Origin: Dipteris shenzhenensis
Lineage: Eukaryota > Polypodiophyta > Polypodiopsida > Gleicheniales
Assembly (NCBI GenBank): GCA_047967505.1
Contig: CM106540.1
Strand: one strand, 5' to 3'
DNA length: 64,000 nucleotides
The notes under the pieces were generated by a model. The model was not told the origin of the DNA. It ran no database searches and was given only the letters and a program-made list of their open reading frames with translations. Each line of letters starts with the position of its first letter. The stretch's first letter is position 1. Both the position numbers and the translations under genes were made by a program. Shown here piece by piece: positions 46,791 to 60,599 of the stretch.

Positions 46791-47051
46791 TTGTTAAGAT
46801 TAGAGATTGGCCCTTATCTTCGATGCTAACTAGTATATTTCCTGTGCAAAACACATGAAAACACTCTCTTATGGCGAATGGAAATGGGCTACTATGCCAA
46901 CACAAGTACCACTTATCTACTTTACCACAATATAAGATTGTCAACATTTTTATTACACATAGGTGGGGAGTAAGTTCCACATGGTTGGCTTACTCCCTAC
47001 CAGGTGGTCTTATCGTCTAGGTTGGGGGTCGGCCACATACACACACATTTA

Positions 47052-47055
<4 letters not shown>

Positions 47056-47127
<72 letters not shown>

Positions 47128-47134
47128 ACTCACT
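47056..47134. repeat. (CT)n microsatellite
   Basis: About 38 CT units with one interruption, followed by CT-rich sequence to ~47195. Confidence 0.95.
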
Positions 47135-47266
47135 CTCTTGTTCTTTTTTTCTTTCTCTTGCTTTTTCTCTCTCTTTCTCTTGTTCTCTCTCCCCTCTCTT
47201 ACACATTTACACATATTGATACCTATTGTTTAAGGTGAGACTACCATAGTTAATTTTAATGGGGAT

Positions 47267-48614
47267 CTGATAACAATTTATTGATTTAATAATGACATAT
47301 GTTCAAACATACACGTGTAGCCAACACTAGATGAGTTTTAATTTTTTACTTATTTTGCTCTTACTTTGGTATCCCATAGCAATAGCTTTTGTATGAGGCT
47401 ACTATGATTGAACTTGGTTTTTTCCATGATTATTGAAAATTCAAGAATTAATTTATAATTGTGTCTTGGAATCTATCCCCTTGGCAAAAGGTTGTTTTAA
47501 ATATGGACAACATGGCTTAGCTTGGCAAGATACTATTCATGGGCCTTTTTAAAAAAACCCTAAGTACATGCTAGAACCACCACCCAGGATTGTGTAGTGG
47601 GTGTGCACCTCTACGTAGTTATAATCTCCTTATCTATTACATTCTTATCTTTCCTCATCTGACGTTGCTTCCCTACAAGTCTCCTTCTACTCCCTCGCCT
47701 CCCTTTGCATTAGCACTCCCCTCTTGCTTTTGCTATGCCTCCTCTTTTCAACAAGCTTTACTTCTACAACTTCCTCAACACTCTCCCTCTCTCGCATTTC
47801 CGCTTTCTTGCTTTGCCTCACTGATTCTCTAGCTAATTGCCATGGCCTCTTGTCCCTTGTAAACTCGTCTACCCTACTCATCAAGTTAAGGCATGGTAGT
47901 ACTTCACGACCTCCCCACTTCTTTGTAGCTTGGTGTGCCGGATCTCTCCTCGTGTCACCACAATTGACAATCTCACCAGCTCTAAGGTGCATGGCCTCTT
48001 TGCTGCCACTGAAGTCTCAGTCTTTTGCTCTTACGAGCCTTTCTTCTTTTCTCCACTCTTACATGGTACTGGGCTTCTTGGCTCACTGACTAGTGACTTC
48101 TCTTTGCTGGCTTCACTATCTAGCTGCATGGCGACTTCTTTTTATTGGTCGTAGTAGTTACGATTGATACTGTGTGCGCCACCATAGCCCTTCTTGCCAC
48201 AACCGGCTCTCACTTGCTCCCTGGGACTGCGTGTTCTTCCATGGTTTCTTGTAATAACTGAGCTCTTCTTCTCGATGGACTGTTCATGAGACGCGTTGCT
48301 TGCATTTACGACAACTTGTGTGCTCCTATTAATCGGTGTGCTTTCCTAGCTTATTAGTACATTTGGTTCCCACATCGATTTGATCAACACTTTTGGCTTG
48401 ATGCTTGCTTTAAGTAGCTGTGCCTGGGCTTTTTTTCTCTTAATGTATTAATAAATACTTATATATTTATGTATAGACTTAGATATATGTATACATAGAG
48501 ACTTATATATACATTTAATAGAACCTTGTATATATACATATAATTAAAGACATATATACTTTGATATTTTGATAGGTTTGCTTGTGTCAATAGCCTTTAT
48601 ATATAATGCATAAT

Positions 48615-48649
<35 letters not shown>

Positions 48650-49441
48650 TAATCTAAATTTAGATTAGATCAGGGTTTATTCTAATGATAATTAGAATAG
48701 TTTGGATCTCAAAGATTTGTTTACTCCATAATAAATGAATAAATAAATTATATATATATATATATATACTCGGCTAGAATTAGATTTATGCTGCCTAGGG
48801 TTCCATTCCTCATTAAATTCTAATTATTATTGTTTAATTTTTCTATAAAAACAAAATTTCTTCAGTCGTAGTAATTTATTATTTATGGTTGTTCCTTCTT
48901 TAACCTTTCAATCTTGTTTAGAATAATTCCATTGAAATAATGTAAAATAGATTATATATGTTGCTGCCTATTTGTACACTTGGAATTCTTCTAGTGTGAC
49001 AAGTAGTCTTGATCCCCCTACTTTAATGCTAAATGGGGAGCACATACTTGAGATGAATGTGCTTTTTCAAATCTTTTCCTTTATTGCCTGGATAGTTAAT
49101 GCATTTTTTGCAAATTAATTGTGACATCGATAACAAGAGTGTGGGGGATGCTTGGATACCTGGCACCCACACAAATATCATAATTTTCTATGTATGATTT
49201 TTTGTCTGGTTGGTTGGCAGGTATAGTTCCCTACGCCTTGATTAATTGGCAAAAAGGCCTAACTACTCTAGCAAAACTATGATGGATACCATTTGGTAAA
49301 TCATTATAATGCAATGATGCAATCAATTCTATTATACTTTCTAAGTAGCAATTTATTATCAGATTGAGTACTAAATCTAATTATATGGTTCATTCTTAAA
49401 GGAATTTTTAAATGCAAACACACACACACACACACACACAA
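47267..49441. repeat. ~2-kb direct repeat, unit 2
   Basis: Second copy of 44473-46490 with small indels, an expanded AT repeat (48618-48646) and a longer terminal (CA)n (49421-49441). Unit 1 is interrupted on its left by the copia insertion, so the true left extent of the duplication cannot be read. Confidence 0.8.
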
Positions 49442-50598
49442 GAGTTATTTTAGTGCTATGCAACCTCCTAGACCTTAATTAGCTGGGTCACATGAGACTC
49501 GTATTGGAGTCCCACATTGATGGAATTTTTTTGCTCATATATTTTGCATCATTTTTCCTTGAGGGGTCTCCTTTCATGTCAATATGGCCATTTCCCCTAA
49601 AGGGGACCCCTCAAGGACCATATCAACAATTGCATTTTTTAATAGCTTGATTTATGTTTAGCATACCATTAGGTAGGTTTAAAACCAGCTTGATGGTTGG
49701 AACATGTTGTTATTATAGTACATGATGAAAGTGCAATTAATATTTTAAAACAAGTGGTTAATAGTTAATCCTAAACCAAGGAAAATGTATTTTCTCATGC
49801 AACCACCATGCTAGTTTTTGGAGCTATTTCAGTGTTGGTTGTAGTTATTCCAAAACCAAGGAAAATGTATTCCTTTGCAATCACCGCATTGATTCTCGAA
49901 ACTATTTTAGTGTCGCTTGCAACAATTAATCCTAAAAACAAGGAGAAAGTATTTTCTTATGCAACAATTTCTCGTGCAATGTCTGCAACTAGCAATGACT
50001 ACAACCAGTATAAATGACCACTACCAGCAACAAGCACTACCAACAATGAGCATTACCAACAACAATTACAATAATATTATTATTTATATTAAAGTTGAAA
50101 TATAAGAGATTACATTCGGTGATTATGACAACTCAGCCATTATTGAGAGCCTCATTGAGCAAAAGTTGAACAAAAGAGGTCACATCAAAACATAATTTAT
50201 AATGACTCAATAATTGTTGAGAGCCTCATTGAGTAAAAATTGAATAAAAGAGATTACATCCAAAGAAATTTTTGCATAATAGTATTATATTAAAGTTTAA
50301 ACAAAAGTGATTACATCTAGCAAGGATAACCACTCAACCATATTCAATTAATCCTACCAATTAAGCACATGCCTAGGCATTCGAGGGGCAATGCTATATC
50401 TTACAGGCTGTCATGCAAAGCTTCTTCAGAAGGCCTCAAAAATTTTTGGGCTTCAAAATAAGGCCACCATTTCTAAATTTTAGAAAGCTTGAGTAAAATT
50501 TGGCCTTCTCATTAAAGTTGAGGGCACCTTGGTGACTGGAAATTAACTGCACTAATTGCTTTTTTTGCCTAAAAATAGCCGCATGCAAGCCCATCTAA
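49442..50598. other. No identifiable gene; one hairpin
   Basis: 49557-49616 forms a hairpin with ~18-bp arms (CCTTGAGGGGTCTCCTTT against AAAGGGGACCCCTCAAGG, one mismatch). 50000-50055 has ACCAACAACAA-type repeats. No gene seen. Confidence 0.5.
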
Positions 50599-51720
50599 TT
50601 ATAAAATCATGAGGCACAATTTAATCACATCACCCCAATAGTGGGCTTGGTTCCATTGTTTTTGCACCATCTTTTGCAATAGGTTGCGTCGAGTCAAACT
50701 ATAACCACCTTCACTAGTCCTTGTATCTTCCTTTAGAACATCCCTCTTGGTAGTCCACCAAGCCATATAAGCACTTCCCATGCTTGGCCCTTTCACATAC
50801 AGCTTGCAGATTGCAAACTAGATAGGTTTCATTACTTTCACCGCATCATATATTTTCTTCCAAAATGCAAGACTATTACATACCATCTTCAACTTGGTGA
50901 CTTCTATGTGGGCGCTACTATAGCATGGCTCTACTATCCACTTTGTAGCCTTTGTGCTGAATAACATTTTCGTTAGAAGCCCCTGTAGCTTCAACAAATG
51001 CTCCATTATTATATAGTTTGTGCAAAATTAGTTTCACCCGGCTTTAGGAGCTCTAATGGGTTGGTTATTCTTGAATATCCCCTGTAATCGCTCGTGGTTG
51101 AGGAGATGCAGCACCACTTTTTGAGCCTTATCCATAGCATATTTAAAGAACTAGGTCTCAAGTGTTTTGTATCAATCCTCCATGACAAGGTCAAGGCAAT
51201 TGCATGAGCATGGCAATGCCCAAATACGCCGATATTTGTGATTTATTACTTTTCTAGTCTTTTGATAATTCTTGGAATTATTAATAATCACATACATGAC
51301 ATTGTAAAGGCCAACATCTTTAATTGCTTTGCTTAGCTTCTTGGTAATGAATTTCTCGATCTTGAGATTGACGGAAGGCCTTGCCTTTGAACGTTACAAC
51401 CATGACATTGTTTAAGGGCCTCTTGCTAAGTTCTTCCATTCATTAGTTACAATGGTGGAAGCCATTTTTTCAATGCCATTGTAAACAACTTGATGCATCT
51501 CCTCTTTCATCCTATTGTAGTAGGCATCCAACATGCTATTAAAGATGGCGTCATAATTGGGCACTGCAAAACCAACTCTATCTCTTGCCATAGAGGCCAT
51601 GGCTTTTCTCCAATGTGGGCTTTGAACTACTCAATGAATAGCTAGTGCAACGGATAGCTTCAAAAACATCTTGTTGTGCCTTCTTGATGTGTTGTGCCTT
51701 GAAGGAGGCTTACAAGGACT
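50599..51720 (-). pseudogene. hAT-family transposase remnant (DUF659-type)
   Basis: hAT transposases move Ac-like DNA elements. Minus-strand frames fit in order: 51600-51412 (FAVPNYDAIFNSMLDAYYNR ... STIVTNEWKNLARGPLNN), a continuation near 51400-51370 (VMVVTFKGKAF), 51140-51009 (LELLKPGETNFAQT), 51006-50818 (MEHLLKLQGLLTKMLFS, TKWIVEP, ICNSLAFWKKIYDAVKVMKPI-like) and 50796-50599 (GPSMGSAYMAWWTTKRDVL ... QAHYWGDVIK). The second block resembles the DUF659 SDGWTN region; the later ones the hAT central RNase H-like fold. Multiple frame changes and stops. Terminal inverted repeats and 8-bp duplications were not located. Confidence 0.7.
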
Positions 51721-52586
51721 ATTGTTGCACACGTACACATGCATGTGAATGAGGTAGATTACTGCATTGCCCCCTTTTCATATGCACATTCAAGTAATTT
51801 GTCAAGACTATGCCAAGGAGCTTATGCCAGTACTATGCACAATTGCACTTTGTAAGAAACTTTCCATAGTCAATTGACTGCTCAATTGGGGATCTAAGAC
51901 CTAAGTAGAAAAATTAAAACATGTGATTCAAAAAATATGGCAAAATCGGATGAATGATTCGATAGGGAGAATAAATTGGGTAAAAAAATGCTGACACGTC
52001 ACTTTTTTCCATATACTGACACATCATCCAAAACATATTTGTACAAATAAATTTATTCGTACGAATACGTATTTGTCCAAATACTTTTATTAGTATGAAT
52101 AACATGTATTAGTCCAAATACATCCTTTTGTTCTTCTATTTACGTTGGCTACACACCATTTCTATGTATCTCATGCTTGGTTCTCTAGCCAAGAAGAAGA
52201 GATCAAATATGGAAAAGTAAAGAAGGAGGACCCTCTGAGGTTGCAAAAGCAATCTGGAAGGTCTGAACCAAAATGGATTTATTTTTGTATGTGGGAGTTC
52301 AAGGGTCTCTTTGTTGAGTGCCTAAGATCTCTTTTGTGATTTTTGTTCGTGGGTTTGTTTGCTTGTTAAGAGCCTTAGGTCTCTTGTATTAGTTGTGATT
52401 GTGGGTCTTTTTTATTGTGATTGTGGGTTTGTTTATTTTATTTATGTGTTCGTTGTTTTAGTTTTTTTACTTGGAAAGAGTGTCTAAAGTTTTCCTTTGT
52501 GAAAATGAATTAAAAGCGTTAATTCTTTGTTTGTTGTGACTGCTTTATTTGAATTAAAATTTTTAGCATTCTTACACTTTCTTTTG
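51721..52586. other. No identifiable gene
   Basis: AT-rich. The 64-codon plus frame 52145-52339 has no recognised domain. Confidence 0.45.
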
Positions 52587-53262
52587 AATGAATATTGAAT
52601 ATTATGTCAATAGAATGTGAATGACTGATTTTCATTTACATTCTTTCATTCTTAGACTTTTGATTGAAAGAATACTTTACATTCTTTTAGGAGAATATGA
52701 ATGAATGATTTGCACTTACATTCACTCATTCTTACACTTTCTTTTGAAAAAATACCTTATATGCTTTTAGAGAATGTCTATGAATGATTTGCACTTATAT
52801 TCACTCATTCTTACACTTTCTTTTGAAAGAATACTATGTATTCTTTCAGAGAATGTGAATGAATGATTTGCACTTACATTCACTCATTCATACATTTTCT
52901 TTTGAAAGAATATTTTATAGTCTTTCAGAGAATGTGAATGAATTATTTGCATTTTCTTTTAAATTAATATTTAATGTTCTTTCAATAGAGTGTGATTGAA
53001 TGATTTCCATTTACATTCACTCATTCTTACACTTTCTTTTGAATGAATATTGAATATTCTTTCAATTGAATCTGAATGAATGATATATAATTTACATTCA
53101 CTCATTCTTATACTTTCTTTTGAGAGAATACTTTATATTCGTTTAGGAGAATGTGAATGAAAGATTTTCATTTACACTCTCACTTATTCTTACACTTTCT
53201 TTTGATTGAATATTGAATATTATATTAGTATAATGTGAAAGAATAAACATTCAGTCATTTTT
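52587..53262. repeat. 79-bp minisatellite, about eight units
   Basis: Units contain GAATGTGAATGAATGATTTGC then CTTACATTCACTCATTCTTAC and CTTTCTTTTGAAAGAATAC. TTTGCACTTA-type anchors near 52711, 52790 and 52869 give a 79-bp period. Each unit is internally self-complementary (GAATGAATG against CATTCATTC-like). Confidence 0.85.
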
Positions 53263-53270
53263 GCACTTTT

Positions 53271-53946
53271 TGTATCGTGCCCATCAAGTATGCGTGCATT
53301 CGAATCCCACACCTCAGAGCGTGTTTTTGACAATTGTGCATAACAGTTGGTGAAAAATGGGGTTTATGTGACTTCAACCATCCAAAGCATATCCTATAGG
53401 CATGATACTTTGCACGTGCTTCAACATATGTGGTATTGATGCATGTGCAAATTATCATTCCCATCGGGTATGTGCGTGCTCAAATAACACGTCTTAGAGC
53501 ATGTCTTTTGACGGATGTGCATAACACTTGGTGAACTACTGATTTTATGCAGACTTTGACCATCCAAAGCATATCTGATGGGAACGATATTTTGCATGTG
53601 CTTCAAAATAGGTGAGATCAATGTGCATGCAAAGTATGGTTCCCATAGGGTGTGTGTGAGTTTGAATAACATACCTCAAAACATATGTTTTGAAGGTTGT
53701 GCATAACGCATGGTGAAAAACAATATTTGTGGCAATGCGACCATCCAAACCATATCCCATGGGCATGATACTTTGCACATGCCTCAAAATAGGTAATATT
53801 CATGTGTGTGCAAAGTATCATGCCCATTGAGTATGTGCGCGTTTGAATAACACACCTTAGAGCATGTTTTTCAATGATTGTGCATATGACCTAGTGAAAA
53901 ACGGGGTTTATGGCAACTTCGATCATCCAATGGTATCCCATGGGGG
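53271..53946. repeat. ~181-bp satellite-like tandem array, 3.7 units
   Basis: Units begin near 53288, 53468, 53650 and 53829 with TATGTGCGTG.. and share GTGCATAAC, GACCATCCAA.CATATCC and GATACTTTGCAC.TGC. Unit 3 contains perfect 18-bp inverted arms GGGCATGATACTTTGCAC (53761-53778) and its complement (53808-53825). Minus-strand frames merely follow the repeat. Confidence 0.85.
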
Positions 53947-54638
53947 TGGGGAGGGAGAGAGGGGAGGGGAATTTTGGATTCTAGGAGAGAGGAGGGAGAG
54001 AAGGAACTAGGGAGGGAGAGGGAGAGGTAGAGGTAGATGGAAAAGAGAGGGATTTGAAAATTTAGGGTTTTCTGGCTTATATATTGACCTCGCATAACCC
54101 AGAGAAGGATATTTCCTTCCCCTGCTTCCTCTGTCCCTTCACTTTCCCCTTCTCCTCCCCTCTCCTCTCCCCTCCCCTCTCCCTCTCTCTTCCCTCTTCT
54201 TCATCTCTTCTTCTTTCTTCTCCATCCCTTCTCCCTCTTCTTCTCCCTCCCTTTGTTTCCCTCTTTTTGGTCCCCCTTTCCCTCCAAAACACAAAATCAC
54301 ACGACCATGAGCACCAATTTTTTTTACCACAGCCATAGCCACATGAGGAAACTTACTATAGGAAGGGGAAGGGAGGAGTGTGTGGCCATGGATGCGCCCC
54401 CCTTCCCGTCTCCTCTCCCCTTCCCCTTCCCCTCCCCCCCTCTCTCCTCTCTCTCCCCTCCCCCCCATCCCCATTCCCCCCCCCCCTCTTCCTTCCTCAC
54501 CTTCCCCTCACCATCTCTTCCGCATACCCTTTCCCCTCTCTTCCTCACCCCTCCCCTCCCTCCCCTCCCCTGCCTCTCCCCTTCCCCCCCTTTTCTTCCC
54601 CCTTCCCCCCCCCCTTCCCCTTCTTTTCCCCCTTCCTT

Positions 54639-54735
<97 letters not shown>

Positions 54736-54880
54736 CTTCCCTTCCCCCTTCCATCCCTTCCCCTTCCCTTCCTTTGCCCCTTCCCTTTCCCCTTCCTTTC
54801 CCTCTCTCTCTTACCCCCTTTCTTTCTCCTCTTTCCCCCTTCTTCCGCTTCGTCAATAGCCACAACATGAATCCCACACC
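53947..54880. repeat. Purine-rich to pyrimidine-rich low-complexity block
   Basis: 53940-54060 is G/A-rich on the plus strand, then 54110-54860 is C/T-rich, including (CT)n at 54643-54733. All long frames in both strands here are compositional. Confidence 0.9.
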
Positions 54881-54931
54881 GACACAAATGAACTAAAATT
54901 CCCTTGGGCATGTCCATGCCATGTGGGCCAG

Positions 54932-55060
54932 TGCAGCATACCCGTCTCGCCATATTTACCAATGGTCTTCCATGGATATATCATGTGGTTAAATGCAACA
55001 CACTCATCCTGTCATATGTACCAATGGCCTTCCATCGATGAACCAAAGGCATGTTTGTGC
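54932..55060. repeat. ~66-bp imperfect tandem repeat, two units
   Basis: GCCATATTTACCAATGGTCTTCCATGG and GTCATATGTACCAATGGCCTTCCATCG-type blocks at ~66-bp spacing (each stretch interrupted by mismatches). Confidence 0.6.
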
Positions 55061-56535
<1,475 letters not shown>

Positions 56536-58660
56536 ACATACTCTTGACACTCCATGTCAAGAAAAGAATTACAATAGAGTTGTGTCTTAAAAAAACATTT
56601 TTTCTACCTTAGTTAATAGTACAATGGTTGCGTGAGATCCATAGAATCCCAATATAGAATTTCATATTCTTTACCAAGGGGCCCACAAAATGCAACATTT
56701 AAAAACCAGTGCAATGGGGAAAGGTGGTAGAAGGTAAAAGTTGGTATAAGGTGATGAGTCAAGTATGCCAAGGGCCACCTCACAACACTTAGAAAGAGGA
56801 CATGTCTCATGGAGCACTCTATTGCATACTTCTACACAGCTCTCTCTCCTCACCCTCCAACTCTCTGGACAAGCTTCATGACTAGTCGCATCACCCTCCA
56901 ACATGCCTAACAAGCTGTGCAAGCAATGGTAATCTACTTTTGCACACAAGCCACGTTGTTTCACTACTAGCCTTGCTAGGTATATCGTGAAAAAACAATT
57001 TGGTGGCTCATAGTTTCCTCATACAATAGCCTTGGGCTACCTACGTAGCATTCCACCACCTACCTACTCATAGCTATGGTTCTACACACCAATGGTGATC
57101 GGCATGACACTCAAATACATTGGCTATGAAGCTGTGGGAGTCACTAGAGTTTTTGGAAAAATTGGGGAGTCGGATATCGCCGTGCCTTCTACAAAGAGAC
57201 AATCTATCTATTGCTAATAACCTGGTCATGGGTGCATGATCAGAAAGCATACTATATGGAGTTGCCTGAACAAATGTCCACATAGCTCATATTGCTGATC
57301 CAATGATAAGTGGTGATATATTAGCACTGCCCCTAAAAGGGACAGGCTATAGCAACTATTTAGTTTGTATTTGGAATTCTGGTTGATCAACACGTGGCAG
57401 CAATGGAGTGGCTTTGATTGAGTCTTCTAGAGCTAAGTGGCACCCATGATCTTTCTTCACCACTTTTGGCCTTCCCCCAATGGGTAGGCCTTAGTAATTG
57501 TTTGTCTTTGAAAGAGAAATTCAAGTATTTACTTATTTTTATGTTCACTTTTTTGCCTGTCCTTTGAGGGTAGGCTTTAGTGGGAAAGGGAAAAATGCCA
57601 ATTTTCATGTAAGAAAAAATCCATTTTTGCTATTGGTTGCTTTTGGCTTGCCCATAATAGATTCCAACTTTGTTCTCAACATTCTTTGCCATGATTCATG
57701 CATACTCTTTGGTGGTATTGCTGGGTTTCTGCATGATTAGTGCGTACACTAGGAAAAATGAGCTTAGAGTTTAGTTCTCTTCTTCAAGGTAGCAATCTCA
57801 TCTATTTGACTATAGCTCTACAACTTCAACTCTACAATCAATATCTTTGAAGTCCTCTTAAATATCCATTGCAGCTGGAGAGTTATATCCATCCATAGAG
57901 CAAAAGATTGCTCCTTGAGATTGATGCTCATGAGGAGGTCGATGAGCAGTGGGTTACTCAAGCTTGCATGAGGTAGATTCGATTGTCTACATCCCATTTG
58001 GACTAGAAGAGCCTAATCTTGAAGACGGCCTATCATTCCACACTTCGTAGCTTCATGTGTAGTACTTTTCACTTCATGTCCCTACTATTAAAATTTACAA
58101 GCATCGTTGAATTTTTTTGTGGATCATCGATTATCAAACTCAAATTATTGTAGCATCCTTCCATACCTCACCTGATTTGTTCTCGTATTTTTGGCAATCT
58201 CATAGATGGACGACTCAATTTTGTCTACTCTACAAATAGTTGTCTTGGCTCTTTGTATATTTTGTACTATCTTTTCCTTTTTTCGACGTTAGTCAGATTT
58301 AAGTCCAACCCTAGAATTCCCATTGCTAGGACTGGATATGTGTAGGTGTTTTTTAGTCTTTTGGAGACACCACTAACTTAAATCGTTGCCTCCATCAGTT
58401 ACTCCATCATGAATTTGGAAACCACTATTTTGTTACTTGCCTCCTTCACAATACCAAAGTGATTGATAGTCGAAGGGCTTGTGATGTCAAGATCTCTTAT
58501 CTTAATTACCAACTCTTGGGCAAGAACTCCATCCAAGATTTGAGTTTTATTAGTGGAGTTTCACTACTTGTGTCTTTGTGTCCAATACCCATTTCTTTTG
58601 GGGCAAGCCTATTAATTGATGTATATTATTCATCTTGTTTTGGCATGCATTGATTGGAGC
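56536..58660. other. No secure gene
   Basis: The minus frame 57283-57074 contains SDHAPM followed by RRHGDIRLPNF, faintly like a LINE endonuclease, and 58459-58653 (IPISFGASLL) faintly like a copia integrase tail; neither is convincing. Confidence 0.35.
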
Positions 58661-59202
58661 ACCAAGTGAGTATTCTATTTTAATCCCATGAAATTCTCCC
58701 CCTTTCTCTCTCTCCCTCTTCCTCTTCTTCTTCTTCCCTTGAAATCCTCCACTTTTTGGCCTACTACCCCTGGCCACGTCTAAATGATGGTGCTTAGTCT
58801 AAGAAGCTAAACTTCCATTTATCGCCCCATCATTTTCTCCCCATTTCTCTCTCTCTTCTTCTTCTTCTTCTTGTGCTTCTTTTCTGTCTCTCAACTTAAA
58901 GCTAAATTCCTATTTATGGCCCCATCTTTTTCTCCCCCTTTCTCTCTCTCTCTCTCCAACTTCTTCTACTTCTTCTTAGGCCCCCCTTTTACTCGCTTCC
59001 TCTCTTCTTCTTCTTTTTGGCCTGCCACATCAAACATGGAAGCCTTATTGACGGTTGGGTAGCTTGCAAAGCGAAAGTAATTTCTAGTCCATTTTTTGTG
59101 CCCTTTTCTAATTTCCACGTTCCCTCTTTCTCTCTTTCTATTTCAAGGCAAGCCTCCTCCCCCCCTCTCTCTCTCTTCTCTCTTCTCCTTGGTGCACATC
59201 CA

Positions 59203-59255
<53 letters not shown>

Positions 59256-59330
59256 CTTCTTCTTCTTCTTCTTCTTCTTCTTGTTCTAGCCTTGTTCTCT
59301 CTCTAAGTTTCCAAGCCTTTGTTCTCTCTC
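58661..59330. repeat. CT/TTC-rich region with repeated ~150-bp paragraphs
   Basis: GCTAAATTCCTATTTATGGCC-like and CCATC.TTTTCTCCCC.TTTC blocks recur three times, with (CTT)n and a (CT)n run at 59207-59252. No coding support. Confidence 0.7.
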
Positions 59331-59384
59331 TCAGCTTCCAAGGCAGGCCTTTTGAATGTATTCAACTTGTCTTCTCTATATCTC

Positions 59385-59650
59385 GTAGACTGAAATTCAC
59401 CCTCTTTTCAGTGCGCCATATCGAGCAGGTGACGTGAATGAAATTCATCTTGTTTTGCGTTGCATCGTGCATTCAATTCAAAGCTCCACTCCGTGTCTTT
59501 CTTATTCTTCTTCTCCATCTTTTCACTAAAATTCACCCTCTTTTCAATGCAGCATCTCAAGTAGCCACATGAATGAAATTCATCTTGTTTTGCTTTGTAT
59601 CATGCATTTAATCCAAAGCTCCACTCCACACCTTTCTTCTTCTTCTTCTC
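59385..59650. repeat. ~137-bp direct repeat, two units
   Basis: AAATTCACCCTCTTTTCA.TGC, GTGAATGAAATTCATCTTG and CCAAAGCTCCACTCC-like blocks appear in the same order in both units. Confidence 0.75.
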
Positions 59651-59980
59651 CTTTCCTCCCCAAATATGGATTCCCTCAACCTCCCTCTCCCCTGAACCCC
59701 CTCCCTCTCCCCCTTTGATCCTCCTCATCCTCCTCCTCCTTCCTGTCTGTCCATCTAATTTCCTTCCTCCTACCCACACATACATCTTCCTGCCTCCAAT
59801 TTTAGCCTTGGCACTACCTTGCCTCCTCCAAATTCTAGATAATCACAAAAATCAGTTAGGATTGCTATGGCATCCACCGCAGTTGCTTGCACAACTGTTG
59901 CCTTTGTCATTAGCCCTTTGGTTTAGAATCGCAAGAATTGGAACCATTGGTTGGTCATCCTCCATGAGTTTCAGGCTGTC
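59651..59980. other. CT-rich then ordinary sequence, no gene
   Basis: The plus frame 59595-60152 is compositional at its start and has no recognised domain. Confidence 0.45.
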
Positions 59981-60391
59981 TACACACCACCAAAGGGTGC
60001 CCAAAGTGTGGGCACCCAAAAACATTCATGGGCGGGTTGAAATGGGCACCCCTTGTTACAAACTAACTACCCATTGTGAGATCATTAAAAAATGGGTGCC
60101 CATAGATGGGCACCCCTATTACACATCGCACAAGTACAAACCCCTTTTGTGAAAATGAGGGCTTGGATGGGTGTGGAGCTGGGGGACCCAAATCGTGATG
60201 GTGATTGGCTGAATCCAGCCCTGCCCATTGGTGGGCAGCCAAGCTTGGCTGCCCAAGGAAGCCTTTCTCAAGGCATGATGTGGACTCCATGTCGAATTAA
60301 AAGGTCTCTAAGCTTGGGCATTGTATGTGTAAAGAGGTGGCTTTCTATTGGTCCAAATGATCGTCCAACATTGGGCACCCTTTGGTGTGTA
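59981..60391. mobile_element. ~411-bp inverted-repeat element (MITE-like)
   Basis: Left end TACACACCACCAAAGGGTGC and right end, inverted, TTACACACCAAAGGGTGCC form imperfect terminal inverted repeats of ~25 bp. The interior has further self-complementary GGGCACCC/GGGTGCCC blocks, e.g. GGTGCCCATAGATGGGCACC near 60096-60115. Target duplication is unclear; family unknown. Confidence 0.55.
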
Positions 60392-60599
60392 AAGGACCTC
60401 AGACAGGACCTCAAACCAAGTGCGGACACATCCCTACATCGATTGACATAGGTTGTTGATGCGATGATAGTGGGAATGCATGTGGGCTTAGCATTGAAGG
60501 GCGGCAGCAAGCTAAAGATGCTGCTCAGCTATGTGGATAATTTAACTATGGGGTATTCTTTTCATCCATTTCTTATGGGATTAGACCTAGATAGGCCAT

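Noticed and set aside
52587-53946. Regular repeats as a possible CRISPR array
   Set aside because: Contiguous tandem units without unique spacers, in a plant nuclear context; these are a minisatellite and a satellite-like array.
54253-54962. Overlapping Pro/Ser/Leu and Arg/Glu/Gly frames of 160-212 codons
   Set aside because: Pure compositional artefact of CT/GA-rich sequence.
57074-57283. LINE endonuclease fragment on the minus strand
   Set aside because: Only SDHAPM plus a loose RRHGDIRL segment match; too little to support.
58459-58653. copia integrase tail
   Set aside because: IPISFGASLL resembles the family only over a few residues and needs frame changes.
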